A DNA stretch of 64,000 nucleotides from assembly GCF_905475345.1 (NCBI RefSeq), contig NC_066587.1, positions 13,460,058-13,524,057 of the forward strand. The letters run 5' to 3'. Below, piece after piece: positions 1 to 13,630 of the stretch (positions within the stretch are counted from its first letter, which is position 1; each line of letters begins with the position of its first letter). The stretch is from Vespula vulgaris. Lineage: Eukaryota > Arthropoda > Insecta > Hymenoptera > Vespidae. The translations under genes were made by a program, and so were the position numbers. Below the pieces are notes generated by a model that saw nothing but the letters and a program-made list of their open reading frames with translations, did no database searches and was not told the origin of the DNA.

Positions 1-5
1 GTGTG

Positions 6-39
<34 letters not shown>

Positions 40-1275
40 GGAAGTTGTAAAGCACCAGGGAATACGACTTTTGTTATAATGTTGCTATAATTACGAACGA
101 TATGCGAAATGAATTCGAATCGAATGCTGCACCACTGGCTAAATTGAAAGTGTCGCTAGATTGTATCTTTCCTCTTTACGTTTTCTTTTTCTTTTTCTTT
201 TTTTTTCTTTTTTTTTTTTCGTTAAAATTCACAACTACGAGTAGGAATGAAAGAGATGGAAGAATATAAGAAAGGAACTTTTGACTCGAGTCGAGTGTAT
301 AGAATTTTCCATGGGAAAATTCGAAGGAGCTATACCATTCTCGATTTCCAAGTTTGATAATGGTAGAATGTAGACATGTTCGAAACTTTTCGTCAATTGA
401 TAAACGGTAGGAATTTAATTTAAAACTAATTGTCGAGAATTCTTGAACTCGGGTGTATCATTAGTCGCGTTAGCTGATTCTCGAGATTTTCTTTCGTTTT
501 AGCGTAAGTACCTACCTACCTATCTACATCTTGTCGAGAGCGAACGAACGGGACATATTAATGGGCTTTGAGCGAAATCAAAAAGATATTGAATGGGACG
601 GTTCAATGAGGTACGACTCGGCTGGTCGATAATCATGATTATCTTCGTTATCGAATAACTTCTACACTTTATGTTCTATGCATATGTTCTATAGATAACC
701 ACTGTACTTGTAAGATCGCTGAGTTTTTTTTTCTTTTTTTTCTTTTTATTGAATAAAAGAGATAGACCGCGTGCATCCTTCTCTCTCTTTCTCTCTTTCT
801 CTCTTTCTTGGTTTCTCGTGCGTAAGGAAAAATCGAAAGAAGGATCGATGCGATCGTCCTGTTCGTTCTTATTACTCGAGACGGCTCATATTTTCCGTTC
901 TGTCGAGTGCAACCTTGAGCGATCGCCGCCGATATTCGTCATGGTGCGAGGGAGACTCTCCCATCCCGTATAATTTATTATTACCGCGAATTCAAGGAAT
1001 AGTCACGGACGGGTTCATTAAGTCCCATCCCGACTCGGGGCTTGGATTTAATCGGATGAGCGCAGATTACGATTGATACGAGAAGGACGCGACACGTACG
1101 GGAGACGTGACGTCGAATAAATAGGAGATTGCCGGTGCTCGGTACTCAAGGAAAATGGTCGAAGCGCGTTGGCTAAGCATCGACCGTGTAACGAGACTCG
1201 GTCGGAACGAACCAAGAAGAAAAATTTATGATTGATTTCGCGCGACGATCTTCTCATTAATCGCTGCTCATCCTC

Positions 1276-1316
<41 letters not shown>

Positions 1317-4300
1317 TCGATTTTATCACTATTTTCGTTCTTTGTGCGTTTCATCGCGAAAAGTGGCACCAAAAACGGCTCGATCGATCGAATTATTCCC
1401 CGCGGAAACGCTTACTCCCACTGTGAATTGCGTCTAATGAGTCGGCAAGGCGCGTAATGCAAACGCGATTGCCGTTCGATATCATTTATGATTATTATCT
1501 GCGATACATTCGTTCGAAATCTTTTTTCTTCCCTTTCTACAACGACTCGACTCGTTGAAAGACGCTTATTCGTACGAGTCGGAGTCCATGGTTCGAACGT
1601 TTCCTCAGAAAGAATACTCACCTCGAGAATAGACTCCAGGGAAATAGTGAGGTTAACGGTTGGAAGGGATAGGTTGGACTAGGTGGTTGAAGCGACGACG
1701 CATGGCGCTGACTTTTCAGCCCTTTTACGACTCACCTGGGATCCAACAGACTGGGAATAGACTCCGATTCTTTTCTTTTCTTCTCTCTTACCTTTACTTG
1801 ACCAACTCGGTCGAAAGGAAAGAACTTTCAAAATCGATTTATCTTCTACTACTACTCGATGAATACGAAATTCCAGAGATTTCTGTTCGGTCTTCTTAAA
1901 AATCGATTGGCCGAGATCATTGATTAAATTAATTGCTTTTTTCCTAACCAAAGAAAAAATATTCCGCCTTCGATCGAGTTAAGGAACGGTCGGCTCATTA
2001 ACTTCGCTGGCTCGCGTCAGCTTCCTATCAAGATAATCAATGTAATTGTTTGAAGGCAGTCCAAGAGATTTTATCTACCTGCTAATCGGGCCGTAACTCG
2101 ATGGAGTTTCGTAAGGCAGCACCGTGGTCCGCTTGAATCGTGTTACGATTTGCTCCTCGTTGAATTCTAATATATGTTAAAATATGCTATTACAATTCCA
2201 AGATATCAAATACCAGGAGATCTTCGTTTCCGTCGATATAAACTCCTTTTTACCAAATAACGTATACACTTTAATAGTCTTGTTTCCTTGAAACTGGATT
2301 CGAGGAAGCATACATAATAAATATCTCTTTCTTTGTCTTATTTATTCCCTCGACACATGGTAACGAAGTGCGATCTTGTGTACTTTCAAGTATTTTCTAT
2401 CGATAACGCGATCTTGCCACGTAATAGGATACCAGCCATGGAGAAACAAACGGCTAACGAACGACTTTACTGCGATTTTAATGAAGGTATGCTCGATAAT
2501 TTTGCATCAACGCGCGATCTGGAATTCATCATTTTTTAATACCCCCCCCCTCTCTTTTTCTCTTTCCTTTTATTCGCAAGTCTCTTATCGGAACACGAGA
2601 GAACAAATTAGCCGGTGCTTCGTCAACGAGAACAAGTACGCTAGTTATCCACTCGTCGCATAATAGACTAATTAGCGATAATACCATAACCAAAGGGATC
2701 AGCACCTCGTATTTGCACTTTTCCGCGAGCGATGAGCGTCGCGGTTTTCGTTCAATGTACATTCACAAATGGAAGGCTGTATGCGTATGTGTGTGTGTGT
2801 GTGTGAGAGAGAGAAAGAGAGGAAGGGAAAGACCTTTTACATCTCGATATCCGTGCTCGTTCGATCCCTTTGTCCTTCGTGCCTCGCTTTAACACGCTCG
2901 TCTCCCTTTCATTCCCTCGAACTCTCATCTTTCCCTTTTTCGTTTTACGAATATTTACGCCATCGTACGCTGCCCGTTTGTTACGCGGTGTACGCGTCGA
3001 CCCGATAATTACGTCGTGGCCGTTTGTTTTAGCACTAATAACAGCCCTCCGACCCTTCAATCCCCCCAGCTCCCATCATATTCGATGTTCACCGTACAAC
3101 CTCACTCTCTTCCTCGTCTCGTCGTCTCTCTCTTTCCGTGAGTACCCTTTACCCTCCTCTCCCTTCGTCTCTCCCTTTCTATGGGCGCGCACCTTTCTCG
3201 TTGCGGCTATTTAATCAAGCTCTCGATTATTCTCTCGCCGAAACGATAAGGCGGGCTATCGGATCTTTTCGATTAATAATTCATCGCGTTACGTTTCGTG
3301 GGCCCTTTTTATCGAAATTACTGGTAATTGATCGGTAACGAGTCCCGTGGGATCTACGGTTAAATTTATATTTAATTATCGCGCCTCGTCCGCGTGCATC
3401 TGCAATCGTGTATTCTATCTCGGGCGATAAATTTTCTTGAAAAAATTCGACGTTAAAATTAGAATGCGTACTCGGCTCGAGACAAGATTCGATTGACTGC
3501 GCTATTATTTTACAAGGCATGTAGTCGATCGTCGTGTACGCAGTCAAGGTCGACTGTCGTAGAGCAAAGTCGGTCACTCTCGATCGGTCGCTGGCTCATC
3601 GTGAAGAGTGCAACGTGCTGTGATGCGTAGCAGACTACATACGTCAGGATATATTTGGAACGAAGTAGAGGGCAATAAGGAAAAATAAAGTTTCCCTGGA
3701 GAAGCGTACCTTAGGCTACGTTTATATCGTTCCTTGCATCGGCTAAGGCAAAAAGTATACGTCGAGGAAGAAATATAGGATTTTTATCAAATTCGAGATG
3801 TAGCCTTGCCTCCGAGGAGTAATATATTACGGTATGAGAGAATTTTTTTTTCTTTTTTTTTTCTTTATTTTCTTTTTCTTTTTTCTTTTTTTTTTTATTT
3901 TTTTCATATATATGCCAATGACTCTATCATTTTGCGTTGGTACTCCAGTTTTCTTCTTTTTCTTTTTTTACTTCTTCCCTCTTCTTTCCTTCTCTTTTTT
4001 TTTTTCTTTGCTTAGATCTGCATTAGCTTTGATCGCTTAGAAAGCCTTTGGCGGATCGGTCGGCCACGTTAACGCGATTAAAACGTCCGTCTAAATAGTG
4101 CCAGTCATTGAATATGTACGCGCTAACGTAAGACGATTCATCGATCATTATTCTCTCTCTTTCTCTCTCTCTCTCTCCTATTTCTATCGCAATTTCAAGC
4201 TACCATTCTTATCGCGTATCCACGTCTATCATCTCGAGCGATCCTTTTTCTTTCTTCCTCCCCACCCTGCTCTTTTCCACTCTCTCTCGAATGGTACGAG

Positions 4301-5084
4301 CTAGTAGTATAACCAGATCGCTCCTTCTTACTTCTATTTATCAGATGGTTTCCAAGCCGAAATGGATACCGCATGTCTCTGGCAGTTTCTCGCACTCTCC
4401 CACACGTAAATCCTCTCGGTAATTACTCAAACTCGAACGTGCGGGTCGTGCCAAGGTGGATTTTGCAATTCGCGTCGCGATCGGTGGTGATCGTGCGCGC
4501 GAACTCGATGCCACTCGTAAGCAACGTGTGCATCGAAGCTTCGTTTTCTGTATCTATCTCTCTCTCTCTCTCTCTCTTTCTCTCTATCCCCTCTTACTGC
4601 TTTAGGACATCGTATTCAAATGTAACTACGTGCTGCCGGTGACGGCGTAATATATAAACTTGTTATATGGAAATAGATGCGTGTTTTTACCGGCTTTCCA
4701 GGACGACACGCTAACTCGACTTCGGTGCGCACTCTCGGTTTGCGGTTATGCATGTCAATTTAAATACCCTAGTGGCATCCCTTCTCTCCTTTCTGTACGA
4801 TAGAACCAACGAGAAGCAATGGTGGAACAGCAACGGCAGCTCGTTACCAGTTTGACGGTAGACGCTCGGTGTCTCGACCCGATATCCAAGCTGTTAATTA
4901 AGGACGTTTTCCCATTTGGCCTCGCTAACGCGATTCGTTACTCCGATACCGACCGCCAAGAAGATCGTCGTTAGCTTTTATCATAATTCGAGATCACTCC
5001 GAAGGTAGGTTTTATTTTGCACGAGTCCACTCCCTCTCCTTCTACTTTTTTTTTCCTCTTCTTTCTCTTCGTCTTCGTCTTCTT

Positions 5085-5163
5085 CTTCTTCTTCTTATTC
5101 TTCTTCGTCTTCGTCGTTCTCATCGTCTTCTTCTTCTTCTTCTTCTTCTTCTTCTTCTTCTTG
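5085..5163. repeat. (TTC)n trinucleotide tracts with TCG interruptions
   Basis: Two TTC runs are separated by a mixed TTCGTC segment; the cleaner run is at 5128-5163. Confidence 0.9.
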
Positions 5164-5619
5164 TCTTCTTCCCCTCGGCAAACCTTCTTCTCCAATTTAA
5201 CAAGGTTATAAGCGAGACAAGAAGAGGGAGAAAGAGAGAGTTACAACGACGAACGATTCTTCCTTTTGGACTTAATTATCCGTTATGATCGGCCGCACGC
5301 TCGGCGAATCTAAGTCGCGAATGCGTTTTATAACGCGTCTCGTGTAATTAATTCGATCTCGTTAAGGATACCACGAAGTAAAATCTCGTCAAGCTGCCTT
5401 TAGACGCAGGAAAAGGAGATGCAGAGAGAAAGAGAGAGAGAGAGAGAGAAAGAGAGAAGGGAATAGATAGGAGCCCGAGAAAGTTAACTTTGTCCAAGAG
5501 ATATTCGTTATCGATCGAAAAAAGAACAAAAAGTGACTTTTTCTTCTCATTCTTAAAGCATATCTTCTTACTCCGCCCTTGTCTCCGCCTCCTTCTTTTC
5601 TTTTTATTTTTTTCTTCTT

Positions 5620-5743
5620 TTCTTTCCTTTTCTTTCCTTTCCTTTCCTTTCCTTTTCTTTTCTTTTCTTTCTTTTCCTTCATCATCGTTCTCCGTTGCTC
5701 TTCTTCTTCTTCTTCTTCTTCTTCGTCTTCGTCTTCGTCTTCT
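5620..5743. repeat. TTTCC pentamer block followed by (TTC)n/(TTCGTC)n
   Basis: Pyrimidine-only pentamers TTTCC/TTTTC run from 5620 to about 5680; a TTC run with TCG interruptions follows at 5698-5743. Confidence 0.85.
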
Positions 5744-6707
5744 TTGAACTGGCAACGAACGAGGGTGGAGAATAGAGTTTCATCGCGTCTTTTAGAATTA
5801 CCTTAAACCTTTCGGCCGTTAATAATTTAGGAGGACGGTTTGGGCTCGTTATAAGCGAGCCAAAGTAGGTACGTAGATATATCTCGAAGAAAGTCCCGTT
5901 AAAAATGGCTCGGTACACGCTTCGATGCGAGCCGAAGAGTCGCAAAATTAAATTTCGTTTCAGGAATCGCCTCCGTTAAAGGATTCTTTGCGATCGTCGA
6001 GATGTCGTCGAAACGGTAGGAGGGATCCTTCCTCTATTTCTTCGAATCTGATACTATTTCGAAAAGTTGGAAAAGTACCTCTCGTAGAGTATACTCCTTT
6101 CGTACCCTGGCCTAATAAAGAAGTACTTCCATTTTTCTCCCCCACCCCAAGTTGGCATGGTGCGAGCCACTCATCTCGAAGCTTTTCATTACGTCTCCTC
6201 GTTTCGTTCTACGGATAAGCAATTTCCCGTCTATTATATCCTTTTCTCTGAGACGGTGTCAAAATTGCAGCAAGACTCTTCCCTTTAAATTACCTTCCGT
6301 AGGTACGACAAGAAGGACCATCAAGAGCGAGAGGACGGTCTCGAGTGTCATATCGAGTCGAGAGAATCGAGGATTCTTGGAAGTAAAGTACCACTTCATA
6401 TCCTCTCCTCCTCCTTCTCGCTTACTGCACTTCACTTCGACGAATGCAATTCCATGCGGTACAATTTCTATGGAAAAACGTACTCCTTGAGGTCGACGGA
6501 ATACCATACGTACGAATACTATAGAATGTCGTTCGTTACAAAAGGGAATTCGAGACGTCGAACAATGTCGAAAAAGCCAAAAGTAGAGATGAGGAAGAAG
6601 GAAGTGGGAGGATGATGGGTACTCTCCTCCTTGATCCACTTTATTAACTGACTTCTCGGCCGCGCGTTGATACGACGAATTATCTTTACGAGTCTGCGCT
6701 TCAACGT

Positions 6708-6748
<41 letters not shown>

Positions 6749-7051
6749 GAACGCGAGAGGAAGTACTGATTCGTGATTCGATAAGCGCCACGATATCTCG
6801 CCAACTCGTATTGAGTTTATTGGGCTCGTTATTAACGTCGCCTAGCATTTACTCCCGAGTTAAATGGATTATTATGCTGTAATTGGTAGAAATCATTATC
6901 GAATGGACGGCCTGTCTGTCGAGTCGCTGGGCGTTTACGACATTTTAAGGACGATGCACCGACCACCGGCTTTGAGAATCTCTCAATTATGAAAGAGAGA
7001 AAGAGAAAAAGAGAGAGAGAGAGAGAGACAGAAAGACAGACAGATAGAAAA

Positions 7052-7093
<42 letters not shown>
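7052..7093. repeat. (GATA)n tetranucleotide tract
   Basis: About ten units of GATA, flanked upstream by (GA)n from about 7010 and by short CAGA runs. Confidence 0.9.
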
Positions 7094-7641
7094 GAAAAAG
7101 AGGAATTAATTCGAGGATCTTTAATAAAGCATATACACGTCAGAATTTTTATCGAGTTCGATTGTCGCAGGGAAATGAATAAAATCTTCGATCGTTTCAT
7201 CGAATAAATAGAGGAAGCGCTTTGTTCTATCTACGAAAGGAAATATAGAGAGTAAGAGACGAATGAAAGAAGAGAAAGAGGTAGAAAGAGATAAAGAGAG
7301 ATTAAAAAAATAACTAAATCTGTGAACGTCCGAAGCACACGCAGCTTCGGTATCAGAGTGGCACGAGTTTTAACGAGTTTTTCAAGTAACACGATCCTGC
7401 GTCGTTTATAACGCTCTTTCGCGTCTGGATTATCGATAAACTCCAGAGAGAAAGAGAGAGAGAGAGAGAGAAAGAGAGACGAGGAAGCGCTAGAAGCATT
7501 CGTACCTGTCGAGCGTATCTATTCGACTCCGTTCGCGATGTGTCGAGCGGAGAAGCACGGCTCAACCGAGAAACGCAGCGGGTGAAATCATCCTGGTAGA
7601 TCTTCGCGCGAGATATGACGAACGTCTCCACCTTCTTTGGT

Positions 7642-7684
7642 CCGTTCGTTCGTTCGTTCGTTCGTTCGTTCGTTCATTCGTTCG
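7642..7684. repeat. (TTCG)n tetranucleotide tract
   Basis: About ten units of CGTT/TTCG with one CATT variant. Confidence 0.9.
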
Positions 7685-7837
7685 TAGATACCTGCGTACG
7701 TTGAGGCACGCTTTACTTTCCGTGCACGTATGCACGCACGGACGATAATAAATAGCATCGTGAACGAAGGTAGAGTCCCAGATAAAAAAGCGAAAGAGAG
7801 GAAAAATTTAAAGGATGAGTGAAATAGAGATAGACAG

Positions 7838-7844
<7 letters not shown>

Positions 7845-7887
<43 letters not shown>
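7845..7887. repeat. (CA)n(GA)n compound tract
   Basis: A short CA run changes into about 40 bp of GA repeat. Confidence 0.9.
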
Positions 7888-7890
<3 letters not shown>

Positions 7891-7999
7891 GTTTAGCAAA
7901 GAAATCCTCGTATTTCCGATACTCATTACTCGCGTGACTGATGACACGTGAATGAAGGCGACAAGAAGAGTACAGGCACGATCCATTTTTCAACATCTT

Positions 8000-8045
8000 C
8001 TTTCCTTCCTTCCTTCCTTCCTTCCTTCCTTCTTTCTTTCTTTCT
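8000..8045. repeat. (TTCC)n/(TTTC)n tract
   Basis: Tetranucleotide TTCC units change to TTTC units at the 3' end. An almost identical arrangement occurs at 21426-21477. Confidence 0.9.
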
Positions 8046-8607
8046 CTTTCCGCCTACTCGTCTTTGTCTTTTTACTTTTTCTCCCTCTTTCGAGATTTTA
8101 ACGGTCGCCCGAGAAATAGTTACATACGAATATTGATTTCATTAATCATCGTTGTCTCGTTCGTCGATTTTTCTTTCGTACGACTCGAAAACAAGTAGAA
8201 AACAAGAAATGGCTGAGGATAGAATAATCTGAAAAAATGAAAAAATCGTTCGGATTATTAATGATCGATCATTTCTTCGGTTGGTTAAGGAAACGCATGA
8301 CACGTAACGCGTATCATCTTCGTTTAACGGAATGTATGAAATATTACGGTTAATCATCTTTCGTAGAGCATTGGTCCATCTGGCTACCTGACTACACGCT
8401 CGACCTTTACTACTTCGACTTGGTCTCGCGTGTCTAACGCGCATGGCACGCTTGACCCATCGACGCAGGATCGTATCCATTAGCCTTGCCACCTAGCGAT
8501 TTTAATGAAGCAGCTTTTTACTCTTTCTTCGCACGCTCTGTCTCAAGCATACGATCTCGAACTGTGTTACGAAGCGAAGCTTGCCTCGAGCGACCTGGAA
8601 GATAGAT

Positions 8608-8614
<7 letters not shown>

Positions 8615-8672
<58 letters not shown>
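8615..8672. repeat. (GA)n tract
   Basis: About 58 bp of pure GA repeat, preceded by a short GATA run. A second shorter GA tract lies at 8756-8779. Confidence 0.95.
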
Positions 8673-8676
<4 letters not shown>

Positions 8677-11600
8677 AGGGACGACGACTAGTACGATGAT
8701 GATGACAAGGACCGAAGAGACATGTATGTGTATGTGTCTCTGTTTGAGAGAATAAGAGAGAGAGAGAGAGAGAGAGAGGACTCAAAGCCGATCGGATGAA
8801 CAACGAGAGGTAAGAGGAGAAGGTCTGAGGCTATATTATAATGCAATCAGGTATAGGTGGATGCGCTCACGCGAGACCCGTAATGAGCTCCCATGTTAGA
8901 GTACCGCGGCAGTTACTGGACGAGGGCGGCTAGCCATCATTGTTTACTGCACCCTCTTCTACCTTCTTACTTTCTTCTCGATCTTCCTCCCTAATCTATT
9001 ATTCCTTACCAAGCTGCTTCATAAACTGGCTTATCGCACCGAATCGAGACGCGAAGAAGAGGAAGCTGCTGGACCAAAGGGGATAAGGGCAATCTTAATC
9101 AGAGATGTCGTTTTTCTTTTACCTCCCACCCTCACCTTACCTCTCTCTCTTTCTCTTTCTCTCTTTTTATTTTTTTCCAAGCATCTTTGAAACTTCTCCC
9201 CTCTTCAGCGTGCCACATACTAGCTATAGACACGCCAACGACCTATCTACCCCCTACATCGACTCCTCTTCTTCTTTTAATCATGATCGATAAAACGACT
9301 CGATCGTGCGTTTGTCAAAATCCTGCGAGCACCTATCGCGTGCTTTGAATTCTTCGCCGATCTACTATCTCGATCAAGAGTCGCGCTCCTACCACCTTGG
9401 TTACCGCTCTGCTTCAACCGTTGCTGCTGGTACTAGTGCTGATGCTGATGCTGGTGCTGTTGCTGAGAGTCACGTATCGTCGAGCTATCGCGATCAAACG
9501 TGTGTCTCTCTCACTCTCTTTCTGTCCTTTTCTTTTTCTACTCTTTGATCCTTAGAGCCTTGGAAAACTTAACGATAAGAATTAATAATTTATGTACCGC
9601 TGAGAGCACTCTCCCGTGCCAATAATTAGAGGCTAAAGGGCCGATAATTAAACGGTATTAGTAAATTGCAAAATTTCTCTTCCCCCTTATCGATCGCACG
9701 CGTCGTTTTAAAGTTACTCCAATATTAGCAACACTCAACTTAAATCATTTCTACTCTATATCGTTTCCAACGCTTTCCACGATACAATGTGCATTGATTT
9801 TTTATTAATTTTTCATCGATTTTCACGATAATATTGTACAGTAGAGATTTTTTATTTCAAAGATCGCTAATCGAACCCTCTGATATATGCATCTAATGTC
9901 TCATTTAGAAAAAACGAAAATAGAACGCATCAATCAGCTGATTTTACAACAAGTGCAAGTCGGTGCATATTTATCAAATGTTATATTATAGATCTTAATA
10001 CTCATATTTTCTTTATTTTATTTTACTTTTTTTTTCTTCTTTCTCCTTGAAAATTCATTATCTCGTGTATTGATATGTCATGTCGGAATAATACACTAAA
10101 GTTTTGAAAACGTTGACTAAAAGGATCGGTCCGAAAACATAGCTCTCTTTGTTTTCTTTCATCGAGAACGATGGCGTTGGTTGGGGAGATGCACATGAAT
10201 ACATCGTTCACACGGAACAAGGGCAAAAGCTCGGCCGCACGCCGTCATTTTCGTGCCGAAACAATGGCCGCTTTTCTCTTTTGCGCGCTCTTCGAGCCGC
10301 GAGATAGATATGCGCGAATGCAGTTAGAAGCGCTCGATGGAAGAGAGAAAAAGAGAAGGAAAGAGAATCTCTTCTTTCCCGTCCTTGCTTTTTTGTTTCG
10401 TGAATTTTTTCGATCTATTTCAAACGCGTTTATCCCCTTTCTTCTTTTTTCCTCGTCCTCTTTCCACCTACCCCCACCACCCCTTTTCATTTTTCTCTCT
10501 ATCTTCGTTCACATTCTTTTTTCGTCTTTGAACACGTTCAACTCTTTTTATCTTATCGTTATTGCAAAAGAAAGAAATCTATTTCTTTAATTCCTAGAAG
10601 CAGCTGTTTCAATATGGAAGGAAATACGAAGGTAGTAACACTTGGTCTTTTTCGTCTTTATTCTTTTTCCTCTATTCGTTCAGTAGAAACATTTGTATCG
10701 ATCTATAGATTCGTCATTACCGTTACATCCGATTCCTTCAAGAACTTCTCGATCTCGTTTTTTCGATCTCTCTTTTTTCTCTCCGTCTATTTCTGTGACT
10801 GTGAAATCTTAAAGTAACCATCCTGTATTAAACACGAGAGTAAGACTAATCCCCGTACCACAAAACTACCACTGCTACTACTAGCTCATTATTCTTTGAC
10901 ATTGATTACTGGATTCTTTCGTTGTTGTCCCGACGCGGTCAAGCACAAAGGCTCATTTTCATTAAGAAATGAACTCGTACAACAGATTAGAACATGGAAT
11001 AATGGCAGTAGACTCTCAAAAACCTTTCTTTCATTTGATAGAAAACCTTTGTCAGCTGTCTTCTTTTCGTTTCATCTTATTTCCTTTTTTCTTTTATTAT
11101 CTCCTACTTCTTCTTTCTTTATCCTTCTACGTTTCTTTCTAACGTTTCGTGTCAAAGTCACAAGAAATTTTTTATATCAATCCGGATGAAGTAATTCCCA
11201 TGGAATTACCTAATATCTCGATCTATATCGATCGAAAGATATACCATAAATATTTTCACGAAAGATATTTCTCAAGTGGCACGTGTGCGCGTTTCTACTT
11301 TCGATTTTCGATTCTCTTTCGATTGTACTCCTTTTCTCTATATTCTTCGAAGGACACCATATCGCGTTGCTCGGTATTCTCTTATTTCGAGATATCTCGT
11401 ATTTTAGACGAAACAAAAGTTTTTTACTAGATAATAATAGAAATACAGATACTAGAAAGAAGAGATAGCGACGAGGAATAACGAAATTTGCAATTGGAGA
11501 AGAAAACAATCGAACCATCGAGACAGCTATGATTAAGAAATACGATCGGTTGTTCTTACAGACGTTAACAGACGCCATAGAAACGTTCTAACGAATTTTC

Positions 11601-11780
11601 CTAAACTCGAGATTCGAATTAATCCTTTTCTCTCTTTCTCTCTATCTCTCGAAATAATCTTCGTAGCGTATTTCGTAGCGTTTCGAAAATAAAATATCGC
11701 GTAACGATGCAAGTTTTATATTCAACGGGACTAGAGACAATATTTAGTTTCTAAACGAGTTTAAATCACGACGCAGGAGT

Positions 11781-11899
<119 letters not shown>

Positions 11900-12465
11900 G
11901 ATAAACAAAGGGAACGATTCGATTCACAGCGAGCGTTCCATCTTCCGCTTTGATATCGTTCCTCTCTTCGTCTTCGAGTGCTTCTTCTGCTTTTTATCGC
12001 GTCTATCTTGGAGAGTGTAGAGCGCAAAGCTGAATACTCGTCGCGTTTTATCGAAAGGATTCTCTTCTCTCTTCGCCTTCGTATAATCTTTCTTTCTTTT
12101 TTTTTATACCTCGCGCGTTACGCCAAGAGCCAGCCTGTACGGTTAAAGAAAAGTGGAAGGAAGGTACTCGCATTGCTTGCTAGCTACGCAAGGAGAGTCT
12201 CGGTTCGTCTCTCGGAATGGGTTCGCTATTCGAGAAGAAGTTTCTGACGAAAGTCGAACGAAGATGGAGAGGATAGGAAAGAGGGTGGCTCTCGAGAAGC
12301 ACCGAGTACCATCTTTGTTAGTTTCATAATCATAATAAAGTCGAGCAGAGCGTCTTAACACCGGAGGGTTAGTCGTGGTTGAGAGAAAAAGGATAAAGAG
12401 GAAGAAGACGCGCAGAATGGAAGCTACCTTGCAAGGAAATAGTTGAGGATGAAAAGACTAGAAAC

Positions 12466-12500
<35 letters not shown>

Positions 12501-13565
12501 AGGACGACGATAAGGAAGAGACGACGACGTGGCACGCTCGTTTCTTGCCAACTCTCTACTCTCTCTTGGACTCTTTGCTCTATTGATTCTCTCCTTCACA
12601 CCCTTCGTGTTTACGAAGAGGCAGATGATACTCCGATCGTATCTATGTTGCACGTTGCATGCAAATTCGATGCAGCATCGGTAGCCGTCTCGCCTCCTCG
12701 GCTTCGAGCTGCAGAGAAGAAGGCAGAAGTTTTTTTCGTGTCCCTTTTACTCGCATCAGCGTACTCGCACGGTTTCTTGCGTGAGTAGGATTTAATCTGT
12801 CCCGAAGGCTACGGTTGTAATTTTTAGCCTTTCGACTTCGAGCCTTCGAAAGTAAGTAGTAGTTCCTACGAGTTTGCGTCGGATCGAGCAACGACTTTTA
12901 CTACTTTACTATATCACAAAGGGATCGACTGTAATACTCTTTAATGAATGCGCGCGATTATCGAGAAAAGAAGAAACGATGGTGGGATGAGGTGTAAATG
13001 GCCGCTCACGATGCAACGATAATTTATTTAACGATGACCAAGCGGGTCATCGCCATTAAACGGCAGGATATTATGACGTTGACGGAATTTAATTAACGTT
13101 TTTATAACGAAACACGTAGGCGTAACTACGCGCCAGCTAGACGAGTATCGCCTAGTACGAAATTAACGAAGGAGAGTAAGGCGATAAAGCTACGCTGCCA
13201 CTGCGCAACGACTTGCCACGACTTAAAATATCCTCCCTTTCTCGCGGCCTTGCAACGCATCCTCCTTTCCCTCCTCCTCCTCCTCCTGTTCTCCTCTTCT
13301 TTCTATTTTCCCTCCTCTCTCTATCTCATCGTCCTCTTCCTCGTCCTCTTCCTCGTCAGCTTCTTCGGAGTGTGTAGTTTCTCAGGGAAGATTAAATCTG
13401 CCAGAAAGTAATTGCAAACGCAAGCACGGTGTTTACACGGAACTGATTTGCTCCATTACAGGTGCGCATTCGGTCCTGAATAATTTATGCGATCGAGAAC
13501 TGCTTGTGGGTGGTACCATAATTCAAGAGGGGCATACATCGATAAGCGAGACCCTCGGTGAATTT

Positions 13566-13630
13566 GCTCTCTTGCTCGCTCGCTCGCTCGCTAGCAAGCT
13601 AGCTAAGCTAAGCTAAGCTAAGCTAGCTAG
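13566..13630. repeat. (CTCG)n and (AGCTA)n cluster
   Basis: About five CTCG units are followed by GCTAGC palindromes and four to five AGCTA units, ending in GCTAGCTAGCGCGCGC. The block contains many self-complementary words. Confidence 0.85.

Larger units (their letters stand above)
1..7600. other. Non-coding stretch with microsatellites; no gene seen
   Basis: No open frame here has recognisable domain content. The sequence alternates between ordinary AT-leaning DNA and pyrimidine- or purine-rich tracts: (GA)n at 9-37, (CT)n at 1280-1311, T/C-rich near 3840-4010, (TTC)n near 5085-5163, TTTCC pentamers at 5620-5680, (TTC)n at 5698-5743, (GA)n at 6709-6746 and (GATA)n at 7052-7093. A donor-like CCCAG|GTGAGTCG lies on the minus strand at 1736/1735, without a recognisable exon. 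Confidence 0.7.
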